NCBI GenBank assembly: GCA_017618435.1
Contig: JAFZUH010000193.1
Span: forward strand, 1-12,263
Origin: Bacteroidales bacterium
GTDB lineage: Bacteria; Bacteroidota; Bacteroidia; Bacteroidales; WCHB1-69
DNA: 12,263 nt
Reading direction: 5' to 3'
Part shown: positions 1-7,048 of the stretch, one piece after another
Layout of the letters: each line of letters opens with the position of its first letter
Position numbering within the stretch: position 1 is the stretch's first letter
The notes under the pieces: generated by a model
The model's database searches: none
Told to the model about the DNA's origin: nothing
What the model saw: only the letters and a program-made list of their open reading frames with translations
Program-made: the position numbers and the translations under genes

Positions 1-219
1 GGCATCTTGTTGGTATTTGCGATACATGGCATCAATTTCTGCAAATTTGCCTTCGATTTCTTTTTGCCAATTAAGGCTAAGACGGTTCAATTCGGCTTGT
101 GCTTCCACATAACTCGGCATATTGTTGAGAATATAGTCAGAATCGATGTAAGCATATTTTTGTCCGAAAGACAATTGTACACAAGCCGTTATCATACATA
201 CAAACAATATTTTTTTCAT
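1..219 (-). CDS. ompH: OmpH/Skp-family periplasmic chaperone, N-terminal part (cut by window edge)
   Basis: Reading from the ATG at 219 gives 73 codons with no stop to the window edge, so only the N-terminus is present. A Sec signal peptide (MKKILFVCMITACVQLSFG, then Gln) is followed by KYAYIDSDYILNNMPSYVEA. The Y(A/V)D...IL..MP start is typical of Bacteroidetes OmpH/Skp proteins. The next stretch is rich in Gln, Glu and Lys and is the beginning of the long helical hairpin of the family. Skp-type proteins hold unfolded outer-membrane proteins in the periplasm and pass them to the BAM complex. The gene lies 25 bp after bamA, the usual order in Bacteroidales, where a second ompH often follows. 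That second copy cannot be checked here. The family call rests on the N-terminus and context only. Confidence 0.85.
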   Translation of the reverse strand, partial: MKKILFVCMITACVQLSFGQKYAYIDSDYILNNMPSYVEAQAELNRLSLNWQKEIEGKFAEIDAMYRKYQQDA

Positions 220-244
220 AACAAAACTACTTTTTTTATTTATA

Positions 245-2851
245 CTAATCAATTGTTTTTCCTATAGAGAAGTGGAATTGTGATTTGTTGGCAGATGTGT
301 TGCCGGGTACTGCGTCAAATCCGTAACCCCAATCCAATCCAAGCAAGCCGAACATTGGCAAATATACTCTTACGCCGACTCCCGCCGAACGATACATGTC
401 GAATGGCTGGTAGTCTTTCAGATTATTCCATGCTCGTCCTGCTTCTACAAAGCCTAACAGAAATATCGTTGCTGACGGATTTAGTGTAATGGGATAACGT
501 AATTCCAAGGTGAATTTCTGATACAAAACGCCGCCACCGTCCGGAGACAACGATTCATCGCTATAACCACGCATAGCAACAATTTCACGGCTGTCGTACA
601 TATAAGTGGATGTCATGCCACTACCGCCCAAATAGAATCGTTCAAATGGGACAACACCGAGTTTTTTGTTGTAGGCTCCCAGTAAACCGAATTTGGCACG
701 AACACTCAATACTAAATTTTCCACCAAATTGATATATTGGGCAATGTTGAATTTCCATTTGTGAAATTCCAACCATTTGAATTTTTGTGCATCGGTTAAG
801 TCTGCATAATTTTTCTTGCTGAACAAAGAGTAGGGGGGAGTAAGTTGAACACTGAATAACATTTCTGAACCGTTACGCGGATAAATGGGGGCATCAACAG
901 AGTTTCTGCCAATTGCGAAGGTGTAGCTGATTCCATTGCAACGTCCTGAATCCAATATAAAAGCACTGTAATTGTTTACGTAATAGTGTTGATAGGTCAA
1001 GGTGTTGTTCATAAAGAAATAGTCATCTGGCCATTTGAGTCTGTTGTACAAACCAACCGATACTTGGGTAATGTCAAATCGGTAATAGTTGGCACTTGTT
1101 TTGGCTGTTCCGTATGGCGAATAACGGCTATGCGATACACCAAGATTAAAGGCTATTGGTTTTTTCCCGCCTATCCATGGCTCCGTAAAACTGAAACTAT
1201 AACTTTGAACAGCATTGGAATATATTTGTACTCTGAATCCAATGGACTGTCCGTCCCCGCTTGGTATTGGTGTCCAAGCGTCTTTTTTAAAGAATTTTCT
1301 TGTAGAAAAATTATTAAATGTTATACCGACAGAACCGTAAAACACTTTGGCACCCCAACCCAAAGACAACTCTAACTGGTCGGAAGAGGTTTCTTCTACT
1401 ACGTATTCCAAGTCTACGGTTCCTGTTTTTTCATCGGCTTTGGGTATCACATTGAGTTTTTCTTGGGCAAAATATCCCAATTGTAATAATTGTCTTTGCG
1501 AACGAATAATATCACTACGGCTGAATGTTTGTCCCGGTGTGGTTGCCAATTCCCGCAAAATTACATTGTCTGATGTTCTTGTATTGCCAGAAATTGTTAC
1601 TCTGTTGATGGTAGCCTTTGTCCCTTCTTTGATACGTATTTCAATATCTACAGAATCATCTTCTACCAGCACTTCAACGGGTACGGCATAATAAAACAGA
1701 TACCCTTCATCTAAATACAATGAACTGACATCGGTGTTATTGGGGTTTCCGTTAAGATTACTTTCTAATAATACGGTGTTGTAAATATCACCTTTGGATA
1801 TACCTAATATGGCAGATAAGGTTTCTGTGCTGTATTTGGTGTTGCCAATCCAATTGATATTGCGGAAATAATAGCGTTTGCCTTCTTCTATTTCAATGTC
1901 AATATTCATTGACCTGTCTCCTATAAGGTATATGGAATCTCTTTTTATATAAGCGTCTCTATAGCCTAATTCTGCCAATTTGGATAATAGGGCAACTTTA
2001 TCGTTTTCGTATTTTTGCTGGTCAAATTTAGAGGATTTGAATCGGAATCTTACCCTATCGGAAAAATATCCGCTAAACAATTGCAACATATCTTTTCCCT
2101 TGTATTTTTCGTGATGACGAAAGAAATCAACAAGGGCTGTGTCGAATTTTTCTCCCGGTTGGAATAAAAATTTTGTTTTGGTTTCTTTCATCGCAGCACG
2201 CAATTTTGAAGATTCTATTTCATTATTGCCGATAATGTTGATGGTTCCAACCTTTACTTTTTTCCCTTTGTCTATGGATATTTCCAAAACAACAAAATTG
2301 CCGTTTAATGTATCAACTTTTTCAATAATATGGGTTTGAACATGGTAAAATCCTTTTTCTTTGTAGTAGTCTGTTATAACATTGTTTACAATGATTTTGA
2401 GATTTTCATTGACGATTCTGCCTTGTTGCAGATTGATTTTCTTTTCAAAGTCTTCAATATCGGTTTTTTTGATACCTTTATATATAATGGAACTCAACCT
2501 CGGCACTTCTTCGAGATAAATATCCAAAAAAATAAGATTGCCTTCTATTTTTGTTGCACTTATTTGTATATTGTTTTCAAACAATCCCATTTCGGATAGA
2601 CGTTGTATTGTCTTTTTGATTTTATCTCCCGGAATTTGTATTTTGTCGCCTATGGAGAAATTCAAACTTCGCAAATCACACTTTCCTGTGCCGCTAAAGG
2701 TAATGCCTCCGATTTCATATTCTTTTGGGGAATTATAATCTACGTTGATACTTTTTTGCCCCTCCAATGTGATTTGAGAATGCAAGGTGCCTATAGCACC
2801 CCAAAGTAGGGCAATGAAAATAAAATTTCGCAGATTCTTAAATTTAAACAT
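245..2851 (-). CDS. bamA: BamA, outer-membrane protein assembly factor (Omp85)
   Basis: 868 aa, somewhat longer than proteobacterial BamA (about 800 aa). It is the barrel subunit of the BAM machine that folds and inserts outer-membrane proteins. A signal peptide (about residues 1-25, ending LHSQ) precedes five POTRA domains. The later ones are clear by their G(N)T/N turns: KVGTINIIGNNEI near 200, FRNINWIGNTKYS near 332 and INRVTISGNTRTSDNVILRE near 415. The barrel runs from about 490 to the end and contains AMRGYSDESLSP, the counterpart of the conserved loop-6 (V)RGF/Y motif. The POTRA3 region carries an extra stretch (FFRHHEKYKGKD onward) that I associate with the Bacteroidetes version. The start ATG at 2851 directly precedes the signal peptide. 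The gene follows uppS by 29 bp and precedes ompH by 25 bp. The protein ends FHFSIGKTID rather than in the aromatic residue common to barrel proteins. Confidence 0.97.
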   Translation of the reverse strand: MFKFKNLRNFIFIALLWGAIGTLHSQITLEGQKSINVDYNSPKEYEIGGITFSGTGKCDLRSLNFSIGDKIQIPGDKIKKTIQRLSEMGLFENNIQISATKIEGNLIFLDIYLEEVPRLSSIIYKGIKKTDIEDFEKKINLQQGRIVNENLKIIVNNVITDYYKEKGFYHVQTHIIEKVDTLNGNFVVLEISIDKGKKVKVGTINIIGNNEIESSKLRAAMKETKTKFLFQPGEKFDTALVDFFRHHEKYKGKDMLQLFSGYFSDRVRFRFKSSKFDQQKYENDKVALLSKLAELGYRDAYIKRDSIYLIGDRSMNIDIEIEEGKRYYFRNINWIGNTKYSTETLSAILGISKGDIYNTVLLESNLNGNPNNTDVSSLYLDEGYLFYYAVPVEVLVEDDSVDIEIRIKEGTKATINRVTISGNTRTSDNVILRELATTPGQTFSRSDIIRSQRQLLQLGYFAQEKLNVIPKADEKTGTVDLEYVVEETSSDQLELSLGWGAKVFYGSVGITFNNFSTRKFFKKDAWTPIPSGDGQSIGFRVQIYSNAVQSYSFSFTEPWIGGKKPIAFNLGVSHSRYSPYGTAKTSANYYRFDITQVSVGLYNRLKWPDDYFFMNNTLTYQHYYVNNYSAFILDSGRCNGISYTFAIGRNSVDAPIYPRNGSEMLFSVQLTPPYSLFSKKNYADLTDAQKFKWLEFHKWKFNIAQYINLVENLVLSVRAKFGLLGAYNKKLGVVPFERFYLGGSGMTSTYMYDSREIVAMRGYSDESLSPDGGGVLYQKFTLELRYPITLNPSATIFLLGFVEAGRAWNNLKDYQPFDMYRSAGVGVRVYLPMFGLLGLDWGYGFDAVPGNTSANKSQFHFSIGKTID

Positions 2852-2880
2852 ATATGCTTAACGAGAAAACCGTTTAAATA

Positions 2881-3633
2881 TTATTTGTTTGTTGTAATTT
2901 GTTCACTTGTTTTTCCAAATCTTCTTTCTCTTTTTTGGTAATCGGCAATTGCTTTCCACAATTCTTCTTTGTTGAAATCAGGCCAATAGCAATTTGTAAA
3001 ATACAATTCAGAATAGGCTAATTGCCAGAGTAAGAAATTACTGATTCTATATTCTCCGCTTGTTCTGATTAACAAATCAGGGTCATTGTTGGAGTCTGTA
3101 AGCAGATATTTTCCAAATAAATTTTCATCAACAGCATCTATGTTGATTTTATTTGCCATAATATCTTTTGCCATATTTTTTGCGGCATTGGTTATTTCCC
3201 AACGTGCCCCATAACTAATGGCTACTTGTAGTAACAATGCTTTATTGTTCGCCGTTGCTTGTTCCACTTTTTGCAATGATGCCAAACAATCTTGATTTAA
3301 AAGAGAAAGATTGCCAATTGCTTTAAATGCAATGTTTTTTTCTTGCAAATTGGGCAATTCGTCCTCACATGCTTTAATGAAAAGATGCATCAGCCCATTC
3401 ACTTCATCTTGGGGACGATTCCAATTTTCAATGGAGAAAGCATAGATGGTAATACATTTCACCCCGCACAAAAGTGCACCTTCCAATGTTTCTCTTACAG
3501 CCACAGCACCTTGCTGGTGTCCGAATAGGCGAGGTTGATTTTTTTGTTTTGCCCAACGTCCGTTGCCGTCCATAATAAGGGCTATATGTTTGGGGATTAT
3601 GCCCGCTTTTATTTCATCAAGCAACGATGACAT
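2881..3633 (-). CDS. uppS: Isoprenyl transferase / undecaprenyl diphosphate synthase
   Basis: 250 aa, the normal length for cis-prenyltransferases. The enzyme adds isopentenyl diphosphate units in cis to farnesyl diphosphate to make the C55 carrier used for peptidoglycan, O-antigen and capsule precursors. All signature motifs are present: HIALIMDGNGRWA (residues 16-28, with the catalytic Asp22), RLFGHQQGA (35-43), TIYAFSIENWNRP (62-74), and DPDLLIRTSGEYRISNFLLW (184-203) followed by AYSELYF with Glu209. It is cytosolic at the membrane face and has no signal peptide. The ATG at 3633 is 11 bp after the stop of the PorG-like gene, and bamA follows by 29 bp, so all are likely on one transcript. 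Nothing is missing. Confidence 0.97.
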   Translation of the reverse strand: MSSLLDEIKAGIIPKHIALIMDGNGRWAKQKNQPRLFGHQQGAVAVRETLEGALLCGVKCITIYAFSIENWNRPQDEVNGLMHLFIKACEDELPNLQEKNIAFKAIGNLSLLNQDCLASLQKVEQATANNKALLLQVAISYGARWEITNAAKNMAKDIMANKINIDAVDENLFGKYLLTDSNNDPDLLIRTSGEYRISNFLLWQLAYSELYFTNCYWPDFNKEELWKAIADYQKRERRFGKTSEQITTNK

Positions 3634-3644
3634 TAGTATTGTTT

Positions 3645-4562
3645 TTATTTTCTTTTTAGATGTTTAGTGGTCGTTTTGGAACGTAATGGAGAGGCACAAC
3701 CTTTGGAAACATCTGTTATTTTAAAAGTAAAATTAAGGGTTAAAAAGGAATACCAATCGTTGGCATCGCTTGTTTTTCTTGCCGTGCCGGCTTTGTGAAA
3801 ATCAATCACGGGATTTCCTTCAGCATCGGTTACAGGTTTTCCGTCTTTGTCTTTTTTCTGGGCAGTTGTTCTGTCTGCCAAATCTGCTATCAATTGCGAG
3901 CGATATTCTATCAACAATTGTCTGTCAGGATAATATCCGCCGACATCGTCAAGATAATCGGTGAATGTATATCTGAAACCCCATTCTATTCCGACACTAT
4001 AATATTTTAAGAAATTTACACGTAATCCTATTCCAAAAGGTATTGCCACACTGGTTAGCGAATATCTTTTTTTGTCATAGGTATTACCTTCGGCATCTGT
4101 TTTGTTCAGTTCTTGACCTTCGGTGCCAAGTGCTTGCAAATCGTACCATTTCCCGTTCAATTCGGCTTGGGGATTGAATGAAAACAAGGCTATACCTGCA
4201 AATAGGTACGGACTGATAAAATTTTTACCGGGTTCGTTGTATAATTTCAAAAAATTAATTTCCATTTGTGCTGATAATTCAGACAAATTGGAACGGAAAT
4301 TAAGATTGCGTTCTGCTGTTCCCGTTTTGGCATCGTCTGCATACAAACTGCCAAAGAGTGCTGTCGCTTTAAATGCAAAACGTGGATTAATGTTATAACG
4401 AAACAATAATCCACCTGCAAATCTCGCTCCTTTAAAAACACCTTTAGGATTCAAATCGCCCATATAAAACGATGTTCCTGCACATATTCCTATTTCTGCC
4501 GATTGACTTTTTGCAAGTCCAATAATCAAAAATGTAAGAACAAATACAAGAAATCGTTTCAT
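3645..4562 (-). CDS. porG: DUF6089 / PorG-like outer-membrane beta-barrel protein (copy 1)
   Basis: 305 aa from the ATG at 4562. That start opens directly on a signal peptide (MKRFLVFVLTFLIIGLAKSQ). A TTG seven codons upstream (4583) would only add residues in front of it. The mature part resembles Bacteroidetes DUF6089 proteins: SFYMGDLNPKG (31-41), RYNINPRFAFKATALFG (55-71), ISPYLFAGIALF (116-127), and the alternating strands GIEWGFRYTFTDYLDDVGGYYPD (191-213), ending in strand LTLNFTFKI. An unusual basic tail follows (RSKTTTKHLKRK). In P. gingivalis the protein encoded just upstream of uppS–bamA–ompH is PorG, an outer-membrane partner of the T9SS PorK/PorN ring. The position here is the same. 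The family call is firm from motif and synteny. The PorG function is inferred, helped by a T9SS cargo in the same window. It shares motifs with the next gene upstream. Confidence 0.83.
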   Translation of the reverse strand: MKRFLVFVLTFLIIGLAKSQSAEIGICAGTSFYMGDLNPKGVFKGARFAGGLLFRYNINPRFAFKATALFGSLYADDAKTGTAERNLNFRSNLSELSAQMEINFLKLYNEPGKNFISPYLFAGIALFSFNPQAELNGKWYDLQALGTEGQELNKTDAEGNTYDKKRYSLTSVAIPFGIGLRVNFLKYYSVGIEWGFRYTFTDYLDDVGGYYPDRQLLIEYRSQLIADLADRTTAQKKDKDGKPVTDAEGNPVIDFHKAGTARKTSDANDWYSFLTLNFTFKITDVSKGCASPLRSKTTTKHLKRK

Positions 4563-4594
4563 AGGTGTTTGTTGTAATGTCAAAAAAACGTTTA

Positions 4595-5578
4595 TTAGTA
4601 TCTGCTACGACTTCTTTTCTGGTTGCTGATAACATAGCAGGCACCTATTTCAACGAAGAAAAATGCATCTCTGTTTATTGCATTGCCTCTAATTTGTCCT
4701 GGTGAACTTGCACCATCAGGGTCGTTTCCGCTTGCAAAATATCTGGCCATTTCCGCTTTCTTTTCATCATTGGTTTCGGCTAACACTTGGTCGTATACAG
4801 CTTTGGGTGAAAAGAATGTGGTACTAACATCATCTAAATAGTCAGTTGTAGTTATGTGCATAGTTGCTTCTATTTTCATTGCAAACGATGGTGTAAATAC
4901 ACGTTTGATACCCAAACCTAAAACACCGCTGCCTTGAATCAATGAAGGTTTTTTTCTGGTTTTTAACAAACCTTGTCCTTCTGTATATAATTTTCTTAAA
5001 GAATACCATTTGTCATCAGTGTACTTGCCTTTGCAATCCCACCAAAATACACCGCCTTGAAGAATCAGGTACATTGACAATGGAATACCAGAAATAACAC
5101 CGCTTCTGTATTTGCAATTGCCTGATGTCTTTCTTCCGAATGCCGATTTGCCAAAAGAAGATTTTTTAAATGCAGACATGGTTTGTTTTAGAAAATAAAA
5201 TTCTATACCAGCAGTTAATTCAACAACATCGGTAACACGTGACAAAGCCCGATGGTTTCTCATAATTTCTTCAGAATAACCATCGCTGGAGTTAAATCTT
5301 GTGTAAGATAAATCTGTCTTGAATGCAACACCGACGTATGTGTTTTTGTTTTGGGTAAAAGAATAGCCTAATGTATAAACAGGAGCCATTGCTTGATAAT
5401 CAAAGTCTTTCAAACCATGTGTTCCTGTTTTTGCAGAGCCACCCAAGTCTCCCATCATGGTTGACCAACCCATTGAAAATGACAACATGTGTTGTTGCCC
5501 TACCCATTTTTGTGCTGAAGCACAACTGCATATACTCAAAAGTACTACAAGCGTTTTAAGTGCTAAATGTTTTTTCAT
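4595..5578 (-). CDS. Divergent DUF6089 / PorG-like outer-membrane protein (copy 2)
   Basis: 327 aa and first gene of the operon, 32 bp before copy 1. The signal peptide (MKKHLALKTLVVLLSICSCA, cleavage probably after SCASA) contains cysteines, but the spacing is a poor lipobox. Predicted barrel strands follow. It is a diverged paralogue of copy 1. MMGDLGGSAKTG (41-52) matches the MGDLNPKG region, KWYSLRKLYTEGQGL (190-204) matches KWYDLQALGTEGQEL, and TTTDYLDDVSTTFFSP (243-258) matches TFTDYLDDVGGYYPD. Between strands it carries an extra basic segment, KKSSFGKSAFGRKTSGNCKYR (138-158), absent from copy 1. It ends in a basic tail (KRSRSRY). An outer-membrane location is inferred from the signal peptide and strand pattern. 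Whether it joins the T9SS or another complex is unknown. Confidence 0.72.
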   Translation of the reverse strand: MKKHLALKTLVVLLSICSCASAQKWVGQQHMLSFSMGWSTMMGDLGGSAKTGTHGLKDFDYQAMAPVYTLGYSFTQNKNTYVGVAFKTDLSYTRFNSSDGYSEEIMRNHRALSRVTDVVELTAGIEFYFLKQTMSAFKKSSFGKSAFGRKTSGNCKYRSGVISGIPLSMYLILQGGVFWWDCKGKYTDDKWYSLRKLYTEGQGLLKTRKKPSLIQGSGVLGLGIKRVFTPSFAMKIEATMHITTTDYLDDVSTTFFSPKAVYDQVLAETNDEKKAEMARYFASGNDPDGASSPGQIRGNAINRDAFFFVEIGACYVISNQKRSRSRY

Positions 5579-5635
5579 TTTATGTTATTATTAATAATAA
5601 TTTTCTATTAAACAAATGATATTTACTTAATTCTG

Positions 5636-5667
5636 CAAAGGTATAATTTTTTTTGTTTATTTTCAAT
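5636..5667 (-). promoter_or_regulatory. Bacteroidetes-type promoter of the PorG-like–uppS–bamA–ompH operon
   Basis: On the minus strand a TACCTTTG box (5636-5643) fits the Bacteroidetes -7 consensus TAnnTTTG exactly. A TTG (5664-5666, in ATTG) lies 20 bp upstream, the normal spacing for the -33 element. The spacer is A/T-only except for one C. Transcription would start near 5630, giving a leader of about 50 nt to the ATG at 5578. The whole element lies in the 122-bp gap after rimO, so the envelope operon can be expressed independently of the operon above it. Confidence 0.72.
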
Positions 5668-5682
5668 TTATTTCACAATTTT

Positions 5683-5698
5683 TTTTCCGTTTGGAAAA
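5683..5698. terminator. Weak hairpin after rimO
   Basis: TTTTCC-GTTT-GGAAAA forms a 6-bp stem with a 4-nt loop, beginning 2 bp after the rimO stop. On the minus strand it is followed by A's rather than a T run, so it is not a good intrinsic terminator for rimO. It may slow transcription or be chance in A/T-rich sequence. Confidence 0.25.
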
Positions 5699-5700
5699 TT

Positions 5701-7047
5701 TTAAATAATCTTTGCTTCCAAATCGAAAGCATCGGCTTTGATTATTTGGGCATTGTAAAAATTTCCAACTGATATATTTTGATTGTCATTACTATGAATG
5801 ACAATGGTATTATCAACTTCAGGAGAATCGAATTCTGTTCTGCCAATAGCATAATTGCTATTCGTTTCGTCAATGATAATTTTTAGTGTTTGCCCGATTT
5901 TTTGCTGATTTTTTTTGAATGAAACATTATGTTGAATGTCCATAATTTGTTCTTGTCTGCGTATTTTTTCTTTAGAGGAAATTTTATCGGTCAAATTTTT
6001 ACCTGCAGGCGTATTTTCCTCATGCGAATAGGTGAAAACCCCCAGCCTGTCAAAATATCCTTCTTGCACAAAATCAGTTAATTGCTGAAAATCCTTTTTT
6101 GTTTCAGTCGGAAAACCTACAATGAGAGAGGTGCGTAAGGCTACATCGGAAATTTCGGTTTTGATGGTGTCCAAAAGTTTTCGTATTTTATCGCCTGTTA
6201 TTTTCCTGTTCATTTGTTGCAGCACATTGTCACTAATGTGTTGAACAGGCATATCAATATATCGGCAGATATTAGGATGCTCTTTTATTATATCCAATAA
6301 TTGTAAAGGAAAAGAATTGGGATAAAGATAATGTAATCTAATCCATTCAAATCCGTTTATTTTTGCCAATTCTTCCACTAATTTGGGCAGTTGGTAGTCT
6401 TTATGGAGGTCATAGCCATAAAAAGAAAGATCTTGTGCCACCAAAATCAGTTCTTTTACACCTTGGTCTGCCAAGATTTCTGCTTCTTGTTTGAGTGTAG
6501 CTATTGATTTTGATATTTGTTTGCCGCGTATTTTGGGTATGGCACAAAACGCACATTGATGAGAGCAACCCTCTGAGATTTTTAAGTAAGCATAATGTTG
6601 GGGAGTTGAAGTTTTGCGGCAGAGCATTCTTTCGGGATAATAGGTTGCCTGCAAAAATTGCAATATGTTTTCTAAGGCATTACTGCCCAAAAATATATCA
6701 ACTTCAGGTATTTCTTTTTTTAAGTCATTTTTGTATCTTTCTGCAAGACAGCCATATACAATTAAAACTTGAATTTGTTTGTCTTTCTTTAATTGTACGC
6801 ATTCCAATATTTTGGCAATAGATTCTTCTTTGGCGTCAAGAATAAAACCGCAAGTGTTTATAATTGTAATAGGTTGTGGGGTAGGGCTTTCGTGATAAAC
6901 TTTAAAATCGTTGGCTTCCAATTGATAGGCTAATTGTTCCGAATCAACCAAGTTTTTGGAACAACCCATTGTGATAATGTTTACCTTGCGTTCTACCAAT
7001 GGATTTTTTCTGTTTTTACTTGCCATCAGAAAATTGACACTTGCCAT
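5701..7047 (-). CDS. rimO: Ribosomal protein S12 (Asp) methylthiotransferase RimO
   Basis: 448 aa radical-SAM enzyme that methylthiolates the conserved aspartate of ribosomal protein S12, using two Fe-S clusters. The N-terminal MTTase domain shows its three cluster cysteines in TMGCSKNLVDSE (C29), NTCGFI (C66) and YGCLAERY (C100). The radical-SAM motif is ISEGCSHQCAFCAIPKIRG (C161, C165, C168; CxxxCxxC). The C-terminal TRAM domain (about 383-448) binds the substrate. The NLVDSE and CAIP wording separates RimO from the tRNA enzyme MiaB. Two starts are possible: ATG at 7047, one base after the upstream stop, or ATG at 7026. Both begin ATGGCAAGT. The later one gives a more usual N-terminus, the earlier one tighter coupling. 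It is the last gene of a five-gene run with a sugar-nucleotide enzyme pair at its head. Confidence 0.96.
   Translation of the reverse strand: MASVNFLMASKNRKNPLVERKVNIITMGCSKNLVDSEQLAYQLEANDFKVYHESPTPQPITIINTCGFILDAKEESIAKILECVQLKKDKQIQVLIVYGCLAERYKNDLKKEIPEVDIFLGSNALENILQFLQATYYPERMLCRKTSTPQHYAYLKISEGCSHQCAFCAIPKIRGKQISKSIATLKQEAEILADQGVKELILVAQDLSFYGYDLHKDYQLPKLVEELAKINGFEWIRLHYLYPNSFPLQLLDIIKEHPNICRYIDMPVQHISDNVLQQMNRKITGDKIRKLLDTIKTEISDVALRTSLIVGFPTETKKDFQQLTDFVQEGYFDRLGVFTYSHEENTPAGKNLTDKISSKEKIRRQEQIMDIQHNVSFKKNQQKIGQTLKIIIDETNSNYAIGRTEFDSPEVDNTIVIHSNDNQNISVGNFYNAQIIKADAFDLEAKII
7018..7047 (-). repeat. 9-bp direct repeat duplicating the rimO start (ATGGCAAGT twice)
   Basis: ATGGCAAGT occurs at 7047-7039 and again at 7026-7018 on the minus strand, in the same frame, 21 bp apart. 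Each copy supplies a possible rimO start (MAS...). The repeat decides nothing by itself, but it makes the start call ambiguous. Confidence 0.6.
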
Positions 7048-7048
7048 A

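Noticed and set aside
986..1691. Plus-strand frames of 129 and 114 codons opposite bamA
   Set aside because: They lie fully inside a strongly supported bamA and have no recognisable features.
4563..4583. Upstream TTG start adding seven residues to PorG-like copy 1
   Set aside because: The signal peptide begins exactly at the ATG at 4562. The added residues would only weaken its N-terminus.
4595..5578. Lipoprotein reading of PorG-like copy 2 because of cysteines in the signal peptide (ICSCASAQ)
   Set aside because: The residues before either cysteine fit a lipobox poorly, while ASA-Gln is a good ordinary cleavage site.
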